Source: Gigaspora rosea (lineage: Eukaryota; Glomeromycota; Glomeromycetes; Diversisporales; Gigasporaceae). From it: DNA of 64,000 bases. Shown in pieces: positions 33,301 through 43,845 of this stretch. Position 1 is the stretch's first letter; each line of letters begins with the position of its first letter. A model generated the notes under the pieces. The model had not been told where the DNA came from. It did not search any database and worked only from the letters and a program-made list of their open reading frames with translations. The stretch is taken from positions 270,298 through 334,297 of the forward strand of contig QKWP01000139.1 in assembly GCA_003550325.1 (NCBI GenBank), given 5' to 3'. The position numbers and the translations under genes were made by a program.

Positions 33301-34385
33301 ATTTATATACATTGCTAAAATTTTTTACTTATAGCTATTATCATAATTCCTGAACGATTTTTCGGCTGATCCGGTTAAATTATAGATATATTGAAATTTC
33401 TATTTGATATTTATTTAATAGTATCAGGTTCACTAGGTTTCGATTAACTTACCATTAATTACTTTACAGAAAACTTAATTCGTAGAGAATTAATTTCAGG
33501 CAAGGTTATTTTGCAACTGGATAATTCTCGAACAAGTCCATTTTATAAAAGGTATTTTACCAAATTCAAATTTCACAGTCAAATTAATTCTAGTCATTGT
33601 CGTTTGAGTCAGGTTTAAGTTTAAAGTTGGTGCAATTTATAAAAAAAATTGTCAGTACAATATATTGAATTAATCGTCTATAAAATAATTAAATCTACGA
33701 ACTAAGATTTCAACATGCGTTTGTCGGTGAAATGATGCAGATATAGATTCATTTATTTAGCTAATTAAATCAAACCTACATGTATACCTATAATTAAACA
33801 AATAAGCCAATTTTTTAATACAAATATATTGTTATTACTTCAATAGAAATTTCTTATATAGAAGTAATAGAATTTTAAAATCTAACTCCTCTTTCAGTAT
33901 TAACTCTTTGAACTTATAAATAGTTTTTAAAAAGTATATACTTTTTAATTTATCGTGGAGATTTTTCTTTTTGCATTCAAAAATTTAATATATATATATA
34001 TTTTTTTTAAGGTGAGGCCTTGCTTATATCTTTATTGGGTAATTTATATAAGTAATTATATATAATGTATAAAAAACTTAAATTGTACAAGAACAAATAC
34101 ATATAAATTACATGCAAGAATAGAAATTTAGACTAATTTATCTGCGACCTAAAACCTACTAGAGTGGTAAGACTCACCTAGATTTGGATGGTTAAAATAT
34201 TGTTTGTAGGTGTACTGTATTTGATCCACATTATGGACCAAATGCTAATTTTTCGAAGGGCTTAGCCTATCGGTGGGCAATTGTTAGAGTTAGAATGTAA
34301 GTGGTTGGGAAGGCCGCAAAGGCAGCTGAATGTATAGGTTCTGTGAAGATAGATTTTATATACTTTATAAAAAAATATATATTTA
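33301..34385. other. AT-rich interior, nothing recognised
   Basis: No ORF of note. 34130-34270 is less AT-rich (TGCGACCTAAAACCTACTAG ... CCTATCGGTGGGC) and may be the tail of an unidentified element. Confidence 0.4.
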
Positions 34386-35127
34386 TAAGGGAATTGCTAT
34401 TTCCACCATGGTATTTTGCTATTTCCACCATAGTTACACAAGATTTTCTATTTTTAGAATTCAAAATAATATATGCATGTATGTTACACAAAGGTCCAGT
34501 GCATTGTTTTGCAAAAATAATTTTTGGTTACATGCCGCTTATGTTTGTAATATTACACAAGCCTAATTTTGGTAACTTAACACTAGGTCGGTCGGCATTA
34601 AGCTTAATGCTGGTGGGCACTATCATGATAATGCCCCGGCGGGATTAGACATAATTCCGGCCCACCCTAACTCTAAATCTAGGAACCCAACATCCAATCA
34701 TAGTACATATACTAGATGCATATGTTGTGTAACCAATATATGTACTGTGATTGGAATGTTGGGTTCCTAGATTTAGGGTTAGGGTGGGCCGGAATTATGT
34801 CTAACCCGCCGGGGGCATTATTATGATAGTGCCCATCAGCATTAAGCACTGTGATTGTCCTAGATTTAGGGTTAGGGTGGGCCAAAATTATGTCTAACAA
34901 AACGGTGGCATTATTATGATAGTGCCCACCAGCATTAAGCTTAATGCCAGGGTTAGGTTACCAAAATTAGACTTGTATAACATTATACAACATTAGTGGC
35001 ATGTAACCAAAAATTATTTTTGCAAAAACAGTGCACCGGGCCTTTGTGTAACATAAGTGCATATTTTATTTTTAATTCTAAAAATAGAAAATCTTGTGTA
35101 AGCATGGTGGAAATAGCAATTCCCTAT
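34386..35127. mobile_element. Fold-back element with ~240-bp inverted arms
   Basis: The left arm starts GGGAATTGCTATTTCCACCA and the right arm ends with its complement. The match continues inward through ACACAAGATTTTCTATTTTT, AATAATTTTTGGTTACATGC and GGCATTAAGCTTAATGC. The centre (34590-34960) repeats a block three times: GCATTAAGCTTAATGC, a TTATTATGATAGTGCCC box, and CCTAGATTTAGGGTTAGGG. The ORFs on both strands here (34267-34648) are mirror products of the arms, not genes. Confidence 0.8.
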
Positions 35128-35151
35128 ATTTATATATATTTATATATACTG

Positions 35152-35306
35152 TACCCCGGTGCCAATTCAGAATCGGGCTGCCCCAGATAAGAATTTCGTA
35201 GCAGAATTAGAACTTTAGGTGACTTTAGGGTTAGGGTTAGGGCTAGTGTTAGAGGTAGGATTAGGCCAGATTCCAAATTGGGACAAATTCCAAATCCGGG
35301 TACAAC
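35152..35306. mobile_element. Tiny MITE with a telomere-like core
   Basis: Ends TGTACCCCGGTGCCAATTC and, inward from the right, TGTACCCGGATTTGGAATT. The core at 35222-35240 is TTTAGGGTTAGGGTTAGGG. About 155 bp. Confidence 0.55.
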
Positions 35307-35430
35307 ATATATATTTTCTGCTTAAATACATATTTATATACTTTATTAGTACGATTTGTATGTATTTTTTTTTGAACTCTATTTTAACATAATTTATTGA
35401 TATATTATAACTAGGAAATGGATACCGTTA

Positions 35431-37367
35431 GTGTCCGAAGCTAAAAATAAGAATTAATAAATACAAGTTTACTTAGTGTAGTAAATTAGAATTAATTAGT
35501 AAATTTTGTAAATTATAAGAGTTTATAGAATTTTATTAATAAAATTCTATAAAATTTTATAATTCACAAATTTTTATTAATTAATTCTAACTTTATGCAC
35601 TAAGTAAACTTGTTCAGCATCTAGAAATACATCAAATCGGCATAATTATTTTTATTTTACTTGAAATTTAGAGAATAGATGCATAATTTTGGATTTTTGA
35701 TCAAAAAAGAAAATTTAAGCATCTTTTCTCAAATTTCAAGTAAAATAAAAAAATCATGGCCGATCTGATGTATTTTTAGGTGCTGGACAAGTTTACTTAG
35801 TGCATTAAGTTAGAATTATTAAGTAAAATTTTATGAATCATAAGATTTTATAGAATTTTAATAATAAAATTTTACAAATTCTTATATTTCACAAATTCTT
35901 ATTAATTAATTCTAACTTTATGCACTAATTAAACTTGTTTAGCATCTAATAATACATCAAATTGGCTATGTTATTTTTAGTTTACTTGAAATTTGGAGAA
36001 CAGATGCATAATTTTGGATTTTTGATCAAAAAAGCCAAATTTAAGCATCTTTTTTCTAAATTTCAAGTAAAATAAAAACAACACAGCCGATTTGATGTAT
36101 TTTTAGGTGCTAAACAAGTTTACTTAGTGCATTAAGTTAGAATTATTTAGTAAAATTTTATGAATAATAAGATTTTATAGAATTTTATTAATAAAATTCT
36201 ATAAAATATTATGATTCATAAAATTTTAATAAATAATTCTAACTTAATGCACTAATTAAACTTATTTAGCACCTAAAAATACATCAAATTGGCTATTTTG
36301 TTTTTATTTTACTTGAAATTTGGAGAAAATATGCTTAAATTTGACTTTTTTGATTAAAAATCCAAAATTATGCATCTGTTCTCCAAATTTCAAGTAAAAT
36401 AAAAATAACATAGCCGATTTGATGTATTATTATGTGCTAAACAAGTTTAATTAGTGCATAAAGTTAGAATTAATTAATAAGAATTTGTGAATTATAAGAA
36501 TTTGTAAAATTTTATTAATAAAATTCTATAAAATCTTATGATTCATAAAATTTTACTAAATAATTCTAACTTAATGCACTAAGTAAACTTGTTTAGCACC
36601 TAAAAATACATCAGATCGGCCATGATTTTTTTTTTATTTTACTTGAAATTTGGAGAAAAGATGCTTAAATTTGACTTTTTTGATCAAAAATCCAAAATTA
36701 TGCATCTATGCTCTAAATTTCAAGTAAAATAAAAATAATTATGCCGATTTGATGTATTTCTAGATGCTTAACAAGTTTACTTAGTGCATAAAGTTAGAAT
36801 TAATTATTAAAAATTTGTGAATTATAAGATTTTACTAATTAATTCTAGCTTCACGCACTAAGTAAACTTGTAAAAGACAAATTTGATGCATAGTCAGCAA
36901 ATTTTTTATTAAGTAAATCGATCTTAATTAATAAGACAATTTTATTCATCGTTATAAGTTCTACTTACCTCTAAATTTTCATAAAAATTGGATAATTTTT
37001 TATTAGTTGATTTTTATAAAATACACTTTTGTACCAAAAGAATCTATTATGACGCCAGTTAGTTTTTTATAAATGTCCATTAGTAAAACAGTATCCGATT
37101 TTTATGAAAATTTAGAGGTAGGTAGATTTTGTTGTGGCGAACAAAATTGTCTTAATAATGAAGGTCGATTTACTTAATAAAAAAAGCCACTCTTAGCATA
37201 CTACGATTAAGTTTTATTAAAAACTTAAATTAAAAATTTTTATTTTTTGTTGTGTTAGCACGCGACGCGTTTATTGGCTAATTACGCGGCGTGACAGACG
37301 ACATCACGTGACCTGACAGATCTCTAATGTCTAGAAGTATAGTGTCCTCAGCTACGCTTCGGACAAT
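35431..37367. mobile_element. Non-autonomous element built of alternating palindromes
   Basis: Outer ends GTGTCCGAAGC and, inward from the right, TTGTCCGAAGC, next to TA-rich flanks. From 35455 to 36870 two different palindromes alternate. Palindrome A is centred near 35537, 35870, 36190, 36500 and 36820, with arms AAGTTTACTTAGTGCATAAA. Palindrome B is centred near 35705, 36025, 36350 and 36685, with arms ATTTTACTTGAAATTTGGAG. The period is about 320 bp. A separate ~100-bp-arm inverted repeat follows (36885-37205). No ORF of any length. Confidence 0.7.
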
Positions 37368-37719
37368 TATAGTAGGCCAGTTAAACTTAAGCATAAACTA
37401 TATCAAATATATTCAGTAATTTGGGCCAACTTTAACATGAAATTGGCTAATTTTAAATTGATAAATAGATTTAAACTAATAATAAGCAATTCAAATGTGA
37501 TCTTAAAGTACAATAAAACTTATAACTATCTGATAAGAGATAATTTATTTTTAAATTGATTTAAAAAAACGTATTATTTATATTAATTACTAACAAAAGT
37601 TCTATTCATTTTTTTTTGTTAGCTACAAGATAGATCGAACGATTAAAATTTTATCAAATTTATTTGTACATACAGTATGTACCTAATTGTAATTATTCTC
37701 AATGAAATTTGATACCATG

Positions 37720-40700
37720 TTTCAACCAAGGATTAATGCACATAAGAGCTTGTACACACTTATCAGATAACCATGAACATTTAGCCTGAATTGTGTTACC
37801 TGCTTTGGAGAAAACCTGTTTGGAGGGTACTGAAGTAGACTGGATGGCTAAATATTCTTTAGCCTAGTGTTTTGACCCGGGTGGGTGTCACCCGGGTCAC
37901 CCGCAGGTGGGTAGGTGATCCGGGTCAAGTTTTAACAGCCCGGGTGAGAACGAGTGGGTCAACCCGTGGGTGACCCATGGGTTGACCCACGAGTGACCTG
38001 TGTGTCAACCCACAGGTCACCCACAGGCAGAGACCTGATACAAATTAATGCAAATTTATATTGATTATGCAAATTAAACCAAATTTCTAAGAGACTCTTG
38101 TAATATTCTATAATGCCGCAATTTCGTAATGCCGCAATGCCATGTCGCAATAACATTGTAACAATGCGATACCGTAACTACAGTATAATATTATAAAGTT
38201 ATAATTAAGTAATTAAGTCACTCCAAACTGGAAACTGATGAATATGTTATTATTTGCAATACAATCATTTCATTTGCATTAATTAATCGGTAACATAAAA
38301 GTGTATTCTGCAATAGTCATAATAAATTTTAAACACGTAAGTATGTATGCATATATAAGCCATAAATGCTGTTAACAATTATGTCATTTCCAATCAATTA
38401 GCTTGCTAAAGACATTCTAAAACAATGATTTATAGACTTGTCTAATTGGGCAAAAAAAATAAATCACGATGTTTAAATCAAAATAAAACCTAGACCTACA
38501 AACCCCTTTATTCATAGTCATTACATGTACAAAATCAATGAAGTCGACAGAATAAATATTTAATAGTATATTATTTAAAGGAAACCATAATGCAGTACAG
38601 AATTTTAAAAACGGTATTAAAGCAGATAGTATTTCTGCATTATGGCATTACGGCATTACGGCTTTATAGCAGTACGGCATTATGGCATTATGGCTTTACA
38701 GCTCACAGCAATTACAGCAAATAATACGGCAATGCCATAACCGTATTAATTTGTAAAATTAATTCTACCACCAACTGTAGGTTACACCCACCTGGGTCAA
38801 ATCACTAGTCATTTTAACCACCAGAGATTTTTTTAATTGACCCAGGTGACCCGAGTAGTGCCTTTTTTTGGACTGCCCATTACCACCCGAGTGGCACATG
38901 GTCCACCCGTCGGGTGACCCGGGTAAAGATTTTTTAGACAGGTCAATTCACTACTTTAGCCATTTTAGATAGATTAGAAAAATGAGTACAATTAAGTTTT
39001 CACCAGTCCAAAGGATCAATGTCCATAGATGTAATAGCCTCAGATAAGTATTGGTTAAATTCATCTGTCCTATTACTGGTTATATTTGTTTTTTATTTAT
39101 TTGAGCAATTTTTTTATATATGTTAAATTTAATATTTCCGAATCAGTAGATGAATTCTTAAAAGGAAGTGCCGAATATTTTGTTTTAAAAATGTTATTAA
39201 AAATAACACGATTTGCTTCAGTATTTATACCATCCGGCATTAGCTCTAGTTTAATTTGGGGGTCATGAATAGCAGCTATAAAAGCTGTTTTATCATAGAT
39301 TTTATTAGTATACTTTTGAATTTATCTGACATTTGGGTTGCAGCTACTTCTAAAAATTCTGGACTTGTCGAATTCTGAATATATGATAAAATAGTATCAA
39401 CAATATCGTTAATTAGTAGAATCAAAATACCTAATGTCATATATATGCTACCAGAAAGAACATTAGTAGTTTCGTAAAATAGTTGAAGAAATTGTGTAGT
39501 GGCTTGAAGATCAGATTCTTCTTGTAATGTAAGTTTATACTTATTAAGATTCTTATTGTGTCTAATAAGAGCTGCAACTGATGTAAGCATAGTTACGTAA
39601 ACTGAAAGCATTTGGTATAAACTGTTCTACCGTGTTGAAACATCTTGTGGAATTTTTCGAGTTGCTTCACCTTCTCAACTGATTGCCCAAGCTCTTTTAA
39701 TTCTTGAGTTAAAGACAATAAGGAAGAGATAGCTTTAACCAAGTTACGCATCTTTTCGATTGATGATTTAATAGGTAATAAACCACTTGTGACAATAAGA
39801 TTTAGTATGTGAGCTAAACAACGAGGTAAAAAATGAAAAAGATGATTTTGTAAAATAAGATTGTCTTTTAACAATTGCATTGCCAAGATCATATTAGAGC
39901 CACCGTCGGTTGTAGTACAAAGAATTTTATTAGTAATATTAAAAGCTGCTAAAACAGAACGCAATTGTATATCAATTTCTTTGCAAGGAGGATGAGGGAG
40001 CATGCAAATATCAAGTAAAATTTTATTAAGTTTCTACTCATTATCTATCCAATGTGCCATAATGCAAAGAAAGGGCACGTTAGCACAAGAGGTCCAAATA
40101 TCTAATGTAATAGAGATTTTACTAGAAGCTTGATTCAAAAGAATTTTAACATCTTACTGCATTATAATAAATGCACTTTGAATAGTAGACTTTATAGTCT
40201 CACGAGAAGGTAAATTGACATTAGCATTAAGATATCAAAGCACAGTAGCAAATGATTCACTAAAAACGATTGAAAAGGGTAATGTATTTGATACAATCCA
40301 TTCGGCAACTAACACATGAAGTTTATTTTTTTGAGCTGGTGTTAACATTTGATTCAAAATTGTCATTTCAGGTGTAAAAGTAAGAAGCTGTTGACCTGAT
40401 GCTGGCTTAGTCGTATTCCAGCCTGGGTGCTAAGAGTCCAGGTGTTTACCAGTTGCTGTAGTTACACTGAATTTGTTTTTACAAAACTACAAATTACCAT
40501 CTTGTTATCGATAGTTTTTTGTGAAAAATATGGTGAAACAGGGGATCAAGGTTTAAATTTTTTTTTATTTGAAATAATAGGAGTAACCGAAGTAACTGGA
40601 ATACTGGATGCAGTATTACTATTACTCATAGTAGCAGTGCTTGTAGCCGCATCGTAATCAGAAACTTGTAAAACGTCCTGAGACTTAGAAGTAAAAGTGT

Positions 40701-40743
40701 TAGAAGCATCAGTATCATAAAGATCGTCAATGTCAGTATCCAT
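37720..40743 (-). pseudogene. hAT-family transposase, decayed, with a nested hAT MITE
   Basis: Starts near the ATG at 40743 (MDTDIDDLYDTDASN), an acidic leader followed in another frame by a BED-finger-like stretch (SPYFSQKTIDNKMVICSFV). The core at 40003-39593 has TTDGGSNMILAMQLL and RCLAHILNLIV, the hAT RNase-H-fold motif around the second Asp and the C-x2-H element. 39611-39276 has FYETTNVLSGSIYMTLG. The C-terminal dimerisation region lies at 37856-37720 (SKQVFSKAGNTIQAKCSWLS) beyond the nested MITE. Pieces fall in several frames. No complete ends of its own were found, except a possible right end at 41052-41098. Confidence 0.8.
37865..38953. mobile_element. hAT MITE inserted in the hAT transposase gene
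   Basis: Ends TAGTGTTTTGACC and, inward from the right, TAGTGAATTGACC. 8-bp duplication CTTTAGCC at 37857-37864 and 38954-38961. Subterminal runs of ACCCGGGTGGGTG/GGTGACCCG at both ends. The interior (38110-38180, 38630-38745) has an AATGCCGTAATGCC-type simple repeat in inverted orientation. 1089 bp, no ORF. Confidence 0.88.
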
Positions 40744-41051
40744 AATACAGTAATAATTGTAAGTAAAATTTTAAATAAATGTGAAATTGGGAATAAATAT
40801 GAAATTGGGAAAATAAATTTTTGATCCCTTTTATACTTATTAATAGTAAACTGAACGAAATTCCATACCAAAAAATTTTCAGTGCTTAGAATTGGATCTT
40901 GAAGCTATGCGTGAGATTTTATTTTACTTTCTTTTTATTTTTTGAAAGAAACGTCTAATCTTTTTTTTTGCATAAATTGTACTATCGAAGATAAAGATAG
41001 ATCGGCTAACAATCAAGCTGGCTTAACATTAACTTCTTAAGCTAGTTATTA

Positions 41052-41098
41052 TCGGCTTGAGGTGACCCGGGCGATACCCACCCGTGTCAATTCACCAG
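41052..41098. repeat. Orphan hAT end of the same family as the 37865 MITE
   Basis: Read on -, TGAATTGACACGGGTGGGTA then CGCCCGGGTCACC closely follows the end sequence of the 37865-38953 MITE. It lies ~300 bp upstream of the transposase start, where the element's own end would be. No matching left end was found. Confidence 0.55.
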
Positions 41099-41739
41099 CT
41101 TCAAAGCCATTGCTAAGGCTTCAAAGCCAGTGCTAAGGTTTAAAAGCCGCTATTAAAGTTCCAATGCCGTGGTTAAACTGGCTTGATTGTCAGCTCATCA
41201 TTTCTATTTTAACAAATCAATACTCAAATTGTTAGTAGATTTTCAGTAACTTCGTTAATATTGCGCGAATGGTTAAAAAGAAATACGGAGAGTACATATT
41301 ATACTATGTGATAACTGGTTAATAGCATAAATGATTTCCGTGAATATGAGGCTGATGAATTTTCAGCCAACGAGCTAAATGCATCTGATTTGGTGAAGTA
41401 TTTGTTACCGGTAAGTAGAATTTTCAATTTAAGTAGTTCTATATGCAAATAAATAGTGTTAGTTATAACACATTACTGCCCCGCTTTTATTTATATTTAA
41501 GTCGAATCATATTAAAATAGTTACTATTAAAGTTTAGCGGCACAGCCTTTAATTAATATTATTTAGCTGGCATTTGACATATATAGAAATAGCGGCAATT
41601 TTTTTTTTAGTAGAATGTTTGTCACGCTAAAGCTTATACATTACCACGTTATCTGAACTATCAAATAAAATTACAGTATTTTAACCACTTACTATTGGAT
41701 GATGGTCATATGATATGAATTAATCGGCTTTCGGCTTCA
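41099..41739. other. Intergenic interior with a short tandem repeat
   Basis: 41100-41180 repeats CTTCAAAGCCANTGCTAAGG about three times. The rest shows no ORF or repeat of note. Confidence 0.4.
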
Positions 41740-41832
41740 CATCGGCTTTAAGAGTCTAGAGCCGAGCCGTTAATCGGCTCGGCTTAGCCGTTTGGCCTTT
41801 GGCTTGGCTCAAGCCGTCTGCATCACTACCGG

Positions 41833-42334
41833 TGTTAATCCGCGAAGTACCTCTCGGAAATCGAGGCTAACAGAGCAACTATCGACAGGGAGTCACGTGA
41901 GCACAGAGACACGGGACTGTGCTGTGGTGTATCGTAGTTGTTAATATTTATACAAGCGAGAGGGTTTATGTTTATAGTGTGATTTGGCAATTCGAAAGAG
42001 AGTGTGATGTGATTTATAGAATCGATTAGAGTGTGTCCTTTATTAATATATTAAAAGATCATGGCAAACATGCCTACAAAGTGGAGCGAATATCGCCCGT
42101 ATTTATAATAAATTATTCTATACTAAAAAATATGCCATTTCTGCCAGAACTGTTAGGTCTATCATTTATGACAGTTCTTCCAGATCCATTGGATATGTCA
42201 GTTCTTCCAAATCCGCCATATATGCCAGAAACGATTGATCTGCCAGAAATGGCAGATCTCTGACATTTTCGACGCAGCAGTCTTGTGATCCACGTGATAC
42301 ATAATTCGGCCAGGGTACATCGGCATGGGTAACA
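41833..42334. repeat. Solo LTR (fossil of an LTR retrotransposon)
   Basis: Begins TGTTA and ends TAACA, with CCGG on both sides as target duplication. About 502 bp, with an A/T-rich TATA-like stretch near 41950 and an AATAAA-like region near 42045. No internal domain remains, so it is a solo LTR left after recombination. Superfamily not determinable. It sits in the right target duplication of the hAT composite, so it is the youngest layer of the nest. Confidence 0.6.
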
Positions 42335-42344
42335 CCGGTGCACT

Positions 42345-42599
42345 GTTTAAATTTTTTCTAATTGGAATACCTGATGTTAAATCTTTTTCCCTAATCGGTG
42401 ATTTAAATATTTGAACTTATTAATATAAACGTAATACGACCACAGATCAATCAATTGAATTTCAAGATCAGATCAGGTGTAATTACTAATAATTTCATCT
42501 TTTTAAATTGTTAAATTTATTTTTCGGATTCAATTACACCTGATCATATCATATAATTTGATAGTGGTGCGTCACAACTTAAATTTAAATTAAAATTTG
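42345..42599 (-). other. Sel1-kinase spacer, half next to the Sel1 gene (unit C)
   Basis: From about 42353 it matches the spacer of unit E (60385-60629) and, inverted, that of unit D, starting at AATACCTGATG. The other half of this same spacer is at 32520-32580. Contains the GATCAGGTGTAATT inverted repeat. Confidence 0.75.
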
Positions 42600-43654
42600 C
42601 CTTTGATACTAGTATTTTGGTTTATGAAATCCCTTGTTATTCCAATTCCATTTCGATAACATTCCGCAACTAAAGACATTCCATTGGCGTAACCCATCTC
42701 TGCAGATTTTTGATAATAAATGAATGCCTTATGTTCATCCTTTTCAATTCCAATTCCATGATGATAACAATTTCCAATCTTGAATTTCCTTCAACGACAC
42801 CCATCTCTGCAGATTTTTTTTGAAAATAAATGAATGCATTATGTTCATCCTTTTCAACTCCAATTCCAAAATAATAAAAATATCCAACATTATATGTTCC
42901 AATAGCGTTACCCATCTCTGCAGATTTTTGATAATAAATGAATGCCTTATGTTCATCCTTTTCAACTCCAACTCCAACATGATAGCAATATCCAACATTA
43001 TGTGTTCCACTAGCGTTACCCATCTCTGCAGATTTTTGATAATAAATGAATGCCTTATGTGCATCCTTTTCAACTCCAATTCCATTTCGATAACATTGTC
43101 CAACTCCAAATACACCATTAGAATTACCCATCTCTGCAGATTTTTGATAATAAATGAGTGCCTTATGTTCATCCTTTTCAACTCCAATTCCTTCATCATA
43201 ACAATACCCAACTCGAAATAATCCATTAGAATTACCCATCTTTGCAGATTTCTGATAATAAATGAATGCCTTAAGTTCGTCCTTTTCAACACCAATTCCA
43301 TATTCATAACAGACACTGTTCATCTTTTTCAACCCATTTACCATAACGATAGCAACTTGCAAGAATGAGTTGAATCGTATGATTGGTTTGAACATCTATG
43401 CAAAAATCGATAATATTAACTGGATTTTGCTTGTTATTTAATAAAAATTTTTCTAACGTCTCAAGAATTAAACGAGAATTTTTGCATTTTAATCTTTCTT
43501 CATTATAAAGATTACACATTTCTTTAACAATTTCATTTAGAAATGAAAGATCCTGCAAATATTATCTTCTAAATTCAATTGGGTAATATTGTTGGTTATT
43601 TGAGTAATATCTGAAACTATCGATTTTTTCAAATATATTATTGTAATTTGACAT
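42600..43654 (-). pseudogene. Sel1-repeat protein, copy C, frameshifted
   Basis: The ATG at 43654 starts MSNYNNIFEKIDSF. An early two-base change relative to copy D shifts the frame before TQITNNITQLNLEDN. The middle ORF (43558-43304) ends where about 80 bp of the second repeat is missing. The long ORF 43395-42670 then carries five Sel1 repeats (GIGVEKDEHKAFIYYQKSAEMGN pattern in pieces such as GVEKDEHKAFIYYQKSAEMG). A T-run near 42818 breaks it again, and the KYWYQR end has no stop directly after it. Partner of kinase copy B. Confidence 0.85.
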
Positions 43655-43845
43655 TTGACGCAGGAAAATAGTTTGAAAAGGATGTTTGTATTACAGTGCG
43701 CAATGTTACAGTTTATACATGCGCAGTGTAACACTTCTCAACATATTTTGAGAAATGTTACACTGCGTATGTCTAAAAATATATAAAATGTACGCATTGC
43801 GCAATGTAATACCACTTCCGTTTCAAACTATTTTCTTGCGTCAAA
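43655..43845. promoter_or_regulatory. Bidirectional, palindromic promoter region between Sel1 copies C and D
   Basis: 191 bp between the two ATGs. It is the centre of the C/D inverted repeat: AAAATAGTTTGAAA and TTTCAAACTATTTT near the ATGs, GTGCGCAATG and CATTGCGCAATG further in, and GCAGTGTAACACTTCTCAA facing TTGAGAAATGTTACACTGC at the centre (43748). The same elements precede Sel1 copy E at 61647-61760. TATATAAAATG near 43778 is a possible TATA-like element. Confidence 0.6.

Larger units (their letters stand above)
32876..41828. mobile_element. hAT-type composite element, ~9 kb, with nested insertions
   Basis: Left end TCGTAATGCAAAC, right end (inward) TAGTGATGCAGAC: 10 of 13 match. The 8-bp duplication CCGGTGCA is at 32868-32875. 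On the right it is split by a solo LTR into CCGG (41829-41832) and CCGG-TGCA (42335-42342). Both ends have subterminal GGCTTGGCTC/GAGCCAAGCC copies (32885-33005; 41740-41815). The interior holds unpaired hAT-like ends (33131, 41098), a fold-back element, an array of palindromes, and a hAT transposase relic. Whether that relic belonged to this element or to another one nested inside is not settled. Confidence 0.7.
32592..42344. mobile_element. GTGCAC-ended MITE, interrupted near its right end
   Basis: Left end AGTGCACCGTGCACTCAGTG (32592 on). The right end, read inward, is AGTGCACCGGTGCACTCAGT, rebuilt from 42344 and 32875-32851 on either side of the hAT insertion. Without that insertion the MITE is about 286 bp. 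Its interior has a 60-bp tandem duplication (GGGTAACCCCTATTATGTTA at 32640 and again at 32690) and degenerate CCTAAT repeats (32755-32800). Confidence 0.7.

Noticed and set aside
34141-34270. Possible tRNA-derived SINE (AGTGGTAAGAC resembles an A box)
   Set aside because: No B box at the right distance, no cloverleaf, no target duplication.
33131-41828. Pairing the hAT-like end at 33131 with the right end at 41828 as one element
   Set aside because: Flanking 8-mers differ (GTCTGGGG against CCGGTG..), whereas the end at 32876 has the matching CCGGTGCA duplication.
42033-42263. 76-codon ORF after ATGGCAAAC
   Set aside because: Lies within the solo LTR and reflects a short LPELLG/LPDPLD-like repeat.
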